A stretch of DNA of 30,133 nucleotides. Source: Bacteroidota bacterium (GTDB lineage: Bacteria > Bacteroidota > Bacteroidia > Chitinophagales > Chitinophagaceae). Shown one piece after another: positions 14,816 to 23,099 of the stretch. Numbering within the stretch: the first letter of the stretch is position 1; every line of letters begins with the position of its first letter. The stretch is taken from positions 1-30,133 of the forward strand of contig JAEZRL010000459.1 of assembly GCA_023440945.1 (NCBI GenBank), read 5' to 3'. The notes below the pieces were generated by a model that was given only the letters and a program-made list of their open reading frames with translations, was not told the DNA's origin and made no database searches. Both the position numbers and the translations under genes were made by a program.

Positions 14816-17800
14816 TTACTTTTCAATTATAAACTTAGTCCTGTTATGCGTGTCATTATTCAGTTCTATATAGTACATTCCTGATGCGAGAAGAGATAAG
14901 TCCAAATCATACTGATTGAATCCTGCAAGTGTAGCAACTTTCTTAGTGGTTACCAGCTTTCCTGTCATTTCAAAAATATTTAAACTTATTTCCTTTGACT
15001 GCTTACTATTATAGAAATCTATCCTGATTTTTCCGGTAGATGGGTTTGGATAAACAGCTAAACGATCAGCAGAAGCTGGAACTTTTGATGATACTGTTAA
15101 TGTACTTGCTATTGTTGTACAATTCTTTGTGACCTTCATCCCTGAAGACGTCTTACTGCAGCCATTGCTATTTGTTACCTTAACCTTATAGGTGCCAGTT
15201 GTTGTTGCTGTATATTCTCTTGCGGTTGCGCCGGCAATAGGGGTGCTTCCTTTTATCCATTTATAGGTAAAGCCTGTGCCAGCATTTGCCTGAAGTACAA
15301 CAGAATTTGTTGTGCAAATGTTTGTATTACCTAAAGCTGTTATCGTGGCTGGAGGCGTGTCATACTTAATAGTGGTTGCTGGAGATGTCGCCGTACATCC
15401 AACTGCATTTGTTACCCTGACTTTATACGATCCTGAAGCAGTAGCCGTATAGGTTACACTGGTAGCTCCGGCGATATTGGTGCTGCCTTTTATCCACTGA
15501 TAGTTAGTAACAGGTGAACTTGGAATTGCTTTCAGAGGTAATGATGAGCCATTGCACATTAGAACAGTACCTGCCGGGTCTATCTTTACAGTCGGATCTA
15601 TTACTACTTTCGTAACAGCAGACGTGCCGCTGCATCCTCCTTGGGTTACCACCACTTGGAAGTCTCCTGCAACACTAACTGTTTTCGTTCTGGAAGTAGT
15701 TGTCGTTTCTACACCGTTCTTCAGCCATTTATAAGTATAACCTGTGCCCGCATTTGCTGTTAATTTTACAGAACCACCAGAGCAGATTGTAACCGTTCCG
15801 GAAGGCGTAATAGTAGCTGTGAGACTGCTTGTATTAACAACGGCCGGATCGGAAGTGGCAGTGCAACCGTTGTTTGCTACAGTAACAGTATAGCTTCCGG
15901 AGGTTGAAACAGTAATACTTCTCGTTGTTTCCCCTGTACTCCAGGTATTACCCGAAGTTGCGCTGGAAGTTAGCGTTACACTTCCACCAGAACAGAAGCT
16001 TAACGGTCCATTAGCGGTAATAACAGGCTTTGAAATAGAGGTGACATTTACTGCTACAGCATCAGAAGTAGCGGAACAGCCGCTTGCTCCCACCGTAACT
16101 GTATAATTTCCGGAAGAGGAGACCGTGATGCTTTGCGTTGTTTCGCCTGTGCTCCATGTATTGCCTGTGCTTGCGCTGGATGTCAGCGTTACGCTATTAC
16201 CAGAACAGAAACTAAGAGGCCCGCCTGCAACGATAGTAGGTTTATTAGGTGCGCTACTAACAGATACTGCTGCAATGTCTGAAGTAGATGTGCAACTGCC
16301 ATTCGATACCGATACGCTGTAATTACCCGTAGTGCTTACAGTTATGCTTCTCGTTGTTTCGCCTGTACTCCAAGTATTGCCAGACGTAGCGCTGGATGTA
16401 AGTGTTACGCTTCCGCCTGAACAGAAATTAAGTGGGCCGTTGGCGGTAATAACTGGTTTAGCAGGTGCTGTAATTACACTTACGGTTGCAGGATTGGAAG
16501 TAGCTGAACAACCATTAGCTCCAACGGTTACGGTATAATTTCCAGAAGAAGAAACGGTGATGCTTTGCGTTGTTTCGCCAGTGCTCCAGGTGTTACCTGA
16601 GGCAGCACTTGAGGTTAACGTTACACTTCCACCAGTGCAGAAGCTAAGAGGTCCGTTTGCTGTGATAACAGGTTTATCCGGAGCGCTTACCACTGCAACT
16701 GTAGCAGGTTGAGAGGTTGAGGAGCAACCATTGCTGGTAACAGTAACTGTATAATTTCCGGACTGTTGTACTGTAATGCTTCGTGTTGTTTCTGTTGTGC
16801 TCCACACATTTCCACTCGTTGCGCTGGAAGTCAATACAACACTACCACCTGTGCAGAAAGTAGTTGGTCCCTGTGCGGTTATAGTTGGTTGCGCAGGAGG
16901 AGTATTAACGGTTACGCGGGTTGCATCGGAAGTGGCGGAACAACCATTAGCATCAGTATAAGTTACAGAATAATTGCCTGAATTCATTACAATTATATTC
17001 TGGGTAGTTAAACTATTGCTCCATACATTTCCGCTTGATTTGTCAGATGAAAGAGTTACACTGCCGCCTGCACAGAAGGTAGTTGATCCTTGAGCAGTAA
17101 TAACAGGTTTGGCAGGATTTGTATTTACAAGAATAGTAGCTGTACTTGATTTTGATACACCGCCTGAATTTGTCCAAACAGCCTGGTATTGATTACTATT
17201 CATCTGAGTGGTCAAAATCAGAGATAAAGTAGCAGAAGTTGCTCCGCTGATATTATTCCAGCTAATACCATTGTCTGTACTTACCTGCCATTGCACCGTT
17301 GGTGTTGGATTACCAGTTGCAGCAGAAGAAAGTGTAACATTCGATCCTTCACACGCAGTTTTTGACTGCGGACTGGTTGTTACAACCGGTGGGTTGGAGG
17401 TGCCACCACTATAAGTTGCAACATAACTACCGGTAGGTGCTTGGAAGAAAGCATAATTAATACCTTTAATAATTTGGGCTGTAAAGTTAATACTGGCTCC
17501 GTCCTTGCTAATTGATATTAATTGTCCTGAAGCTGAAGACATCGGAAGCATTCCCTGCAAATTCCTCGCACCATCGCCCTGGGTTATAGTAAAGCTAAGG
17601 TTTGATCCATCCCAGGTAAGGGGTCCAAATACAGTGTTATTACGGCCATCAATCCAGGTAAGCATTTGCTGAGCTGTAACTACCGGTACGCCACGAGCTT
17701 TTGCACCTGCTACAATAGCATTTGCATCAGGATGATTTTCATTATCAAAATGCATGTTTGCGGTAAAAACGCCATAATATCCTTCTGCACCAAGTGCTTT

Positions 17801-20395
17801 ATCGAGTAATGCATTGCTGAAATCAGGGAACGTCTCTCCGGATTCATCCGGCATTTGGGTAACGGCTTGATAGCAATCAATAAGTGTTCCGTCAATCTTT
17901 GCAAATCGCATCGGCATGCCTGAGCCGGTAAACATACCAGGGCGATTTTGAACCCAGACATCCGGCCAATAATAGTAATTCACATCCAGCCTCATTCCAT
18001 TTGCTGCTTCTACCTCCGGCACTGTGCTCCAGTTACTCCATGCAATACAATGATTCCTGTTTGTTTCAGGTAATGGCAGATTTGGATAAACACTATGAAA
18101 ATCAGACATCTGTTCCGTAATATAACTTTGATAAGTACTCGGCGTCACATTACTACAATCTGTATTCACATGAAGTGCTACTTCAAAACCGAGATCAGAA
18201 TATTGTTTCGCCTGTGCTGCCGTGAAGGTGTTTCCTACAAATAGGTAACCTGTTGAGCGGATACATTCCCAATCATCTACAGAGCAGCCAGCCGGGCTTT
18301 CAGAAATATTAATGTCAAACCTTGGTTTCATTCCTGCATCGCCATGATCATCTCCCGTCATTACAATGGCAGCTTTGAATCCTTTTGGCAGGAACCAAAA
18401 CTTTGGAAGCGGTTTGCGATGGAGGTTATTCTGAATAATAATATTCGTTAACAAATGCTGCTGTTCATCAGCCTGTGGTATTGCAATTTTATTAAAATCT
18501 ATCCAATTGGGATAGAACTGATCATCTGAACGGATTGGATCTATCTGCCCATCGCGTTTCTGCCCAGCCCATGCTGGGTTACCTTGCCTTGTATATATAA
18601 TTGATTTAGCAAGGTCATAAGTAAAGGCTACCGCTACACCGCCGTTTGATCCAACATTTCTTGATGTTACCGCAGGATTTGTTGTAGCTGTATTTGCTGC
18701 AGAATATAAAGTAGCTAATGCAGTTGCACCATTTAAGGTATATATATCTGCAGTTCCATGATATTGAATTGTTTGGTTAACTATTCCTTTTCCTGGCCCT
18801 GAGGTAGTATTTACAAGTAAATACTTATCTGCTAACGTACTACCTGTAGCAGTTATCCCCAAAAGAGATGACAGTTTACTATCCGGCCTGAAAGTAATAA
18901 GCGTACCCCCGGCATTAACCCAATCAGTAAATATCGTCACTTGTGCGCTTGTCAACGTCATTTCTCCAAGGACTACCACGTCATAACTTCCAAGAACAGT
19001 AGAGTTAGTTTCCGAAATATCAAGAGCTTTAAATTCATTCAACCCTTGCGCTCTCAAAATTTCAACTGCATAACGGCTAAATGGATTGGAGGAAGCACTT
19101 ACTACCAGTATAGGTCCTCCGCCTCCATCTGTTGGGGGTGGGGGTGGTGGAGCAGATGTGGTAAACGTGAATACTAAATCCTGTGCAAGTATATTTCCTG
19201 CGACATCTTTTATGGCAGGAACAGAAGAGCCGCCATTAACCTTGACCGTATATTTTTTTGAATAAGCCAAAGGTGAGGATGGCGTTAAGATTGCGGTGAA
19301 AGTGCTTGCATTGTAAGTTACAGTTGATGCAACCGCACTGCCGGAGGGATTGGTTAAAGTAATCGAAGTATTTGACACAGTCGAAGCGTCAAGCGGTTCA
19401 TCAAAGCTTATTGAAACTGATGCATTTACATTTACTTTTATAGTTCCATTGTCAGGAGTTGTTGCAATAACAGATGGTGGTGTTACATCCGGCCCTACAG
19501 AAGTATTGAATACAACATCTACCCAATAATTATCTGCTTGGAAGGTAGTAGTTGGGAAAACAGATGTTGCAGAATACTTATAAACACCATTTGGACCATC
19601 TTCTCCATCAGCAAGTGCACGTAACGGGCCATTTACAACAGCATTGGAAAAGTAAGGAGTTGTATTAGCATAATCGCCTGAACTACTGAAGTAGGAGGCA
19701 ACGTAAGTCACGCCTGCAGAAACTGCAATAGGTTTGGAGAATAATGCCTGCTGCCATCCTGAAGCTGTTTCATTGGTAAAGTTTACTTGTCCTAAAGAAG
19801 TACCGGTGCTGTTCCATAAATGTCCCGTATGTGTACCTGTAGTACCGCTTCCTTTATAAAAGCGTATGCCTGTAATATAGCCGTTTATAGATGGTTTGAA
19901 TTTAACACCCATTTCCAGGGATTGCCCATCATTCTCCCTGACTGATACCGGAAGGTCGGTGGATTTGAAGATATAACATGGGCAGTTAGGTTGTGTTGCG
20001 GGTATTGTTACAGTTATGGTGTTTGTAGCACCTTCTGTTCCGATTGGTTCAAGGTTGCCAATGTCATCTACACTGCGACTATAAATAGTAACATTACCTG
20101 TGGTGGAAGTTGTCCAGGAATAAGACCAGTTTGTAGTTCCAGTAGCTGCTTGCCAGGTTTGACCTCCATCAACAGATATTTCTACTGCTGCTACAACACC
20201 TCCCCCTGCATCTGTTGCCGTTCCTGTTATATTTAGTGTAGTGCCAAAAGGAATAGTGGCTCCGTTTAAAGGCGAGGTGATTACGGATTTTGGTGGTTGG
20301 TTATCGGTAGAAGCTGTTGCGGTTACTAATCCATTTTGAAGTGACGTAGGTTGTGCGCCCATATCAGCGAACAGATTTACAGTTGCCTGCTGCAT
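14816..20395 (-). CDS. Giant T9SS-secreted multidomain protein, C-terminal part downstream of an in-frame TGA (deacetylase-like, Ig-like repeats)
   Basis: Protein-like sequence runs in the same frame up to the TGA at 20468-20470, so this is the larger part of one gene; 20395 is merely the first ATG after the stop. Residues (from 20395): end of the DMFase-like domain MQQATVNLFADMG; Ig-like domain (34-132); DUF4082-like jelly roll (about 139-298); Ig-like Big_5 domain (305-413); a Pro-rich linker; a glutamine-amidotransferase-like fold (428-640, ILVVSASSNPF, YDVVVLGE); a NodB/polysaccharide-deacetylase-like domain (about 672-917) with TGDDHGD (Asp682, Asp683) and LGFEVALHVN (His742); an Ig domain (1002-1090); nine Cys-bearing Ig-like repeats; and a T9SS type A sorting domain (LAVYPNPSTGKIRIDF ... 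GMYYIEL ... TKFIIEK). It acts at the cell surface or outside. The substrate is unknown. Without the N-terminal part it lacks a signal peptide and would not be exported. Confidence 0.85.
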   Translation of the reverse strand: MQQATVNLFADMGAQPTSLQNGLVTATASTDNQPPKSVITSPLNGATIPFGTTLNITGTATDAGGGVVAAVEISVDGGQTWQAATGTTNWSYSWTTSTTGNVTIYSRSVDDIGNLEPIGTEGATNTITVTIPATQPNCPCYIFKSTDLPVSVRENDGQSLEMGVKFKPSINGYITGIRFYKGSGTTGTHTGHLWNSTGTSLGQVNFTNETASGWQQALFSKPIAVSAGVTYVASYFSSSGDYANTTPYFSNAVVNGPLRALADGEDGPNGVYKYSATSVFPTTTFQADNYWVDVVFNTSVGPDVTPPSVIATTPDNGTIKVNVNASVSISFDEPLDASTVSNTSITLTNPSGSAVASTVTYNASTFTAILTPSSPLAYSKKYTVKVNGGSSVPAIKDVAGNILAQDLVFTFTTSAPPPPPPTDGGGGPILVVSASSNPFSRYAVEILRAQGLNEFKALDISETNSTVLGSYDVVVLGEMTLTSAQVTIFTDWVNAGGTLITFRPDSKLSSLLGITATGSTLADKYLLVNTTSGPGKGIVNQTIQYHGTADIYTLNGATALATLYSAANTATTNPAVTSRNVGSNGGVAVAFTYDLAKSIIYTRQGNPAWAGQKRDGQIDPIRSDDQFYPNWIDFNKIAIPQADEQQHLLTNIIIQNNLHRKPLPKFWFLPKGFKAAIVMTGDDHGDAGMKPRFDINISESPAGCSVDDWECIRSTGYLFVGNTFTAAQAKQYSDLGFEVALHVNTDCSNVTPSTYQSYITEQMSDFHSVYPNLPLPETNRNHCIAWSNWSTVPEVEAANGMRLDVNYYYWPDVWVQNRPGMFTGSGMPMRFAKIDGTLIDCYQAVTQMPDESGETFPDFSNALLDKALGAEGYYGVFTANMHFDNENHPDANAIVAGAKARGVPVVTAQQMLTWIDGRNNTVFGPLTWDGSNLSFTITQGDGARNLQGMLPMSSASGQLISISKDGASINFTAQIIKGINYAFFQAPTGSYVATYSGGTSNPPVVTTSPQSKTACEGSNVTLSSAATGNPTPTVQWQVSTDNGISWNNISGATSATLSLILTTQMNSNQYQAVWTNSGGVSKSSTATILVNTNPAKPVITAQGSTTFCAGGSVTLSSDKSSGNVWSNSLTTQNIIVMNSGNYSVTYTDANGCSATSDATRVTVNTPPAQPTITAQGPTTFCTGGSVVLTSSATSGNVWSTTETTRSITVQQSGNYTVTVTSNGCSSTSQPATVAVVSAPDKPVITANGPLSFCTGGSVTLTSSAASGNTWSTGETTQSITVSSSGNYTVTVGANGCSATSNPATVSVITAPAKPVITANGPLNFCSGGSVTLTSSATSGNTWSTGETTRSITVSTTGNYSVSVSNGSCTSTSDIAAVSVSSAPNKPTIVAGGPLSFCSGNSVTLTSSASTGNTWSTGETTQSITVSSSGNYTVTVGASGCSATSDAVAVNVTSISKPVITANGPLSFCSGGSVTLTSSATSGNTWSTGETTRSITVSTSGSYTVTVANNGCTATSDPAVVNTSSLTATITPSGTVTICSGGSVKLTANAGTGYTYKWLKNGVETTTTSRTKTVSVAGDFQVVVTQGGCSGTSAVTKVVIDPTVKIDPAGTVLMCNGSSLPLKAIPSSPVTNYQWIKGSTNIAGATSVTYTATASGSYKVRVTNAVGCTATSPATTIKYDTPPATITALGNTNICTTNSVVLQANAGTGFTYKWIKGSTPIAGATAREYTATTTGTYKVKVTNSNGCSKTSSGMKVTKNCTTIASTLTVSSKVPASADRLAVYPNPSTGKIRIDFYNSKQSKEISLNIFEMTGKLVTTKKVATLAGFNQYDLDLSLLASGMYYIELNNDTHNRTKFIIEK
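15821..17107 (-). repeat. Six tandem about 72-aa Ig-like repeats with paired cysteines (coding)
   Basis: Units begin at 17107, 16888, 16672, 16456, 16240 and 16027, giving periods of 219, 216, 216, 216 and 213 nt. Each reads P-V/T-I-x-A-x-G...FC-x-G-x-S-V-x-L-x-S near the start and NGC, GSC or SGC near residue 54, so one Cys pair per unit. Three longer, more diverged units (GTVTIC, GTVLMC, GNTNIC) follow up to the sorting domain. These are probably extracellular stalk domains. Confidence 0.85.
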
Positions 20396-20467
20396 TGCTG
20401 TATTGGGAGTAGGGGATCCATTATCATGTACGCCATCTAATCCCCACGACCATTGTACTGTTCCGGC

Positions 20468-20470
20468 TCA
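20468..20470 (-). other. In-frame TGA splitting the giant secreted protein gene
   Basis: The upstream ORF ends SSGAIVF-TGA, and the same frame continues AGTVQWSWGLDGVHDNG for 25 codons before the next ATG. Related DMFase-like proteins are expected to read GAxVFGAGTVQW here, so the TGA occupies a glycine position; GGA to TGA is a single-base change. It is a nonsense mutation, a sequencing error or a recoding event. Confidence 0.85.
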
Positions 20471-21862
20471 AAATACTATAGCACCGCTACTGAGCCGATA
20501 TAAGGAAATATTATGTGTATGGCCATCTATTGTTGTGCTCGACATTTTTATTCTGCCAACAGGATAACTGTTTGGATATTGGTCATAGTCCCATTCATAC
20601 CCAATTGTATTAGCGGTAAGCGTTGCCGTTTGTCCCGCTGCAAGATTGGCTACACTCGTGTTGCGCCAAAACCTCAGGTTCTTATAAGTAGAAGGTACTT
20701 GTATAGCACCCGGTACATCGTCCCAGCTTATTTGCCCGCTTAAAGCATTTTCAGGTCTGCAGCCATCTGCTGTAGGATAGCTACAGCCATCACGCCATAG
20801 GCCTGTCCAGGTTGTTGTAGGGTCGCATTTTGAGTTGCAAACATTCTCACCAAGTGTTCCTTCTTTATAACAAACAAGTGTTCTGTAAGAAGTGCTTGTG
20901 CCATCAACACTTGGTTCCCATCTTGTTTTCCAATATATCTCGTTCCCACTAAAAAAGGCGAGATGTACTCCTGCATTCCGTGCTGCTTCTACATTGGCTC
21001 TTTGCTGGCCTGACCAGTATTCATCATGACCAACTGACATATAAACTTTGTGATTCAGAATTAAATTCCCTCTTCTGTCTGCATCTACGTCTGTTGTATA
21101 AGTAACATCATAGCCATTTCTTTCAAGCCACCTTATCATTGGGTATTCTGCATTAAATATCCAATCTTCCGCTACGCCGCCGCCACCTCCACCATCACGG
21201 GTGAGGAAAGGACGGTTATAACTTACTTTTGCTGCATGACCACCCGGAAAGGAGGTGTTGCCAACGTATAAACTGTTGCCCCCGTAATTGTTATAAGCCT
21301 GCCAGGTAGCATCACTGGTTTGAAAATAGAGATCAGAGTGGCTGGCATCGTCGCGAACGATAAAAATTATATGACTAGCACCGTTGTTATCACTACGTTT
21401 TAACCGTGCAATATAAACACCGGAAACTGCATTTGCGGGGACATCCCAATAGCCTGATTCTGCCCAGTTACCACAATCAATCAGCCCGGTATTCGCATCT
21501 GTAATCGGATTTGGCTGGCTTTGAGGTAAGGATGCTGTTACTACCCCTGTGCCTATCCGGCGTGCACCATTGCCCTGGTAGTAACCTAAACGGTAAATAG
21601 TAATGGTGTAATTGCTTGCCGTTGATTTGATTTTAAAATGCACTCTTTCTCCTTTATTAACGCTTATATCCGTAGCAAAACCCTGGATGGTTTGATCGCC
21701 CGAACCGCTTATATCCCATTCTGAAGCGGGATTGCCCGGTAAAGCATTTTCTGTAACAATTGCGTTTTGACCAAATAGCGGAAGAGTGAATACCAGTGCA
21801 TTCACCATACACACAGCAATGAAACTTGCGATTTTTGTTTTCAGCAACAACAGGTGATTCAT
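20468..21862 (-). CDS. N-terminal part of giant secreted protein: signal peptide and N,N-dimethylformamidase-beta-like domain
   Basis: Starts at ATG 21862, giving 464 residues; the frame is open back to a TTG at 21961, but the ATG opens directly into a signal peptide (MNHLLLLKTKIASFIAVCMV..., cleavage near residue 31). A beta-domain follows (SEWDISGSGDQTIQGFATDISVNKG), then a region matching the large C-terminal domain of the N,N-dimethylformamidase beta subunit: AEDWIFNAEYPMIRWLERNGYDVTYTTD, GHDEYWSGQQR (278-288), HLAFFSGNEIYWKTRWEP (near 300-316). DMFase is an iron enzyme with Tyr/Tyr/Glu ligands; the HDEYW tyrosine and the GNEIYW glutamate are candidates by inference. The ORF stops at TGA 20468 inside the domain, just before its conserved AGTVQWSWGLD end. 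It is continuous in frame with 14816-20395, the rest of the gene. Confidence 0.85.
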   Translation of the reverse strand: MNHLLLLKTKIASFIAVCMVNALVFTLPLFGQNAIVTENALPGNPASEWDISGSGDQTIQGFATDISVNKGERVHFKIKSTASNYTITIYRLGYYQGNGARRIGTGVVTASLPQSQPNPITDANTGLIDCGNWAESGYWDVPANAVSGVYIARLKRSDNNGASHIIFIVRDDASHSDLYFQTSDATWQAYNNYGGNSLYVGNTSFPGGHAAKVSYNRPFLTRDGGGGGGVAEDWIFNAEYPMIRWLERNGYDVTYTTDVDADRRGNLILNHKVYMSVGHDEYWSGQQRANVEAARNAGVHLAFFSGNEIYWKTRWEPSVDGTSTSYRTLVCYKEGTLGENVCNSKCDPTTTWTGLWRDGCSYPTADGCRPENALSGQISWDDVPGAIQVPSTYKNLRFWRNTSVANLAAGQTATLTANTIGYEWDYDQYPNSYPVGRIKMSSTTIDGHTHNISLYRLSSGAIVF

Positions 21863-22019
21863 AACAGTAAATTTTGGCAGTTTTGGCTGCTCAGGTTTTA
21901 AAATTTTATGTCGAATTTCAGAGAATGAAAAGAGGTGATGGGCTGATAAAACGTAAACCAAAAGGTTATTGATTGCTGAACTTGTTCAGGTGTTAAGATT
22001 GCTCAAGAGAATTGTTGCA

Positions 22020-22039
22020 GTTGAAGAGTGCGACGCAAC
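22020..22039 (+). repeat. Dispersed intergenic repeat, second 20-nt core copy
   Basis: GTTGAAGAGTGCGACGCAAC is identical to 10088-10107. It lies in the 256-bp gap between the giant secreted gene and the methyltransferase gene. A preceding GTTGC pairs with its terminal GCAAC. Confidence 0.6.
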
Positions 22040-22118
22040 GTAAGTTTAATAGAAGTTCTATTGTTTGGCTCAAAATTCAATGCATAACAAGTAAACAGGT
22101 TGTACTGTTAAGGGAAGA

Positions 22119-22997
22119 TTATTGTTCATCATTTTTTCTTGCAACACACATTAAAGACAAAGCACTTGATTTTGCATTAGGGTTTCTGCCAGATAAGATA
22201 TTGCCGATCCTGTATTTCCATTCTGCTTTTCCGATTTTACCTTCAAAAACTTCAGAGCCAAGCTGATGATTATGAGGATAAATCTTAACGCTAAAACCTA
22301 AAGGTTCGAGTGTTTTTTTGAACATTTGTTTTGTAACGCCATGCCCGGGTTTATGATGCGTTTCGCAAGCAAGTCCCCAGTATTGTTGTTCGTTCGATTT
22401 ATGGAAGCCATGCCCGGTAACTTTATACCATACAAGCCTGCCATTCCATAACAGTTTTGCAATTCCTTTATAATTCCAGGCACTTAGTTGTGGATCATGA
22501 TCTGTAATAAGCAAACCACCGGGTTTTACAAGCCGGGCGGCTTCTTTTAAAACGGCTTCCATATCATCACAGTGGTGCAAGGCGGCGTTTAACGTAACTA
22601 TGTCCGCAAAGCCAGATTTAAAAGGAAGTTTTGTAGCATCAGCGAGTATAGGTATGTAACCAATTTTGCGTGCCATTTCGAGGGAAGTTGCTGCTACATC
22701 AACACCTATTAATACTTTTGGCTTTCCTTCCAATGAAGCAAAAATGTTTCCGGGCCCACAACCAATATCTATCACAATTTTATCAGTCCAATCTCCGATC
22801 GCTTTTTTCCAGCGATCAATAAAAGCCTCGCTTCGGTGGCAATAGGTAAGATACTCTTCAGCCCACTCGTAACGGCTGAAATAATATGCATTTGCGCATA
22901 AGCCTTTTGAAGGATTGGTGATGGGCATTTCGAGATAATTTTCTCTTTCCATCACTTCATGATCTTCATTAAGGTAGGATCTGATGGTGGTGATCAT
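22119..22997 (-). CDS. Class I SAM-dependent methyltransferase
   Basis: A 292-residue cytosolic protein with the Rossmann-fold SAM site: motif I VIDIGCGPGN (75-84), an acidic residue ending strand 2 in LIGVD (Asp100), DATKLPFKSGFADIVTLNAALHHCDD (motifs II-III, UbiE/Methyltransf_11 style) and RLVKPGGLLITDHDP. The C-terminal 100 residues are family-specific (TGHGFHKSNEQQYW). It is the last gene of the leftward glycan cluster, 102 bp after the GT2 gene, so it may methylate a sugar or lipid-linked glycan; that is inferred from context only. The substrate cannot be told from sequence. ATG start at 22997. Confidence 0.85.
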   Translation of the reverse strand: MITTIRSYLNEDHEVMERENYLEMPITNPSKGLCANAYYFSRYEWAEEYLTYCHRSEAFIDRWKKAIGDWTDKIVIDIGCGPGNIFASLEGKPKVLIGVDVAATSLEMARKIGYIPILADATKLPFKSGFADIVTLNAALHHCDDMEAVLKEAARLVKPGGLLITDHDPQLSAWNYKGIAKLLWNGRLVWYKVTGHGFHKSNEQQYWGLACETHHKPGHGVTKQMFKKTLEPLGFSVKIYPHNHQLGSEVFEGKIGKAEWKYRIGNILSGRNPNAKSSALSLMCVARKNDEQ

Positions 22998-23099
22998 AAA
23001 GGAATATTTAATATGAATGATGTCTTTACAAGGTTTGAAAGACTTTGAGGGTATTTCGTATTTATGAAAGGTGCAATAGCAAAAAGAGAACTATTGTTC

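Noticed and set aside
16125..16961. Several 60-70-codon plus-strand ORFs inside the giant gene
   Set aside because: They repeat with the same period as the antisense Ig-like units and are shadows of the repeat array.
15821..17107. Regularly spaced repeats that could suggest a CRISPR array
   Set aside because: The 213-219-nt period is a multiple of three, lies in a long coding frame and encodes Ig-like domains; there are no short identical repeats with unique spacers.
20468..20470. Alternative genetic code with TGA read as glycine
   Set aside because: TGA serves as a normal stop in other genes of the window, such as yajQ and the WcaF-like acetyltransferase gene, so a genome-wide reassignment does not fit.
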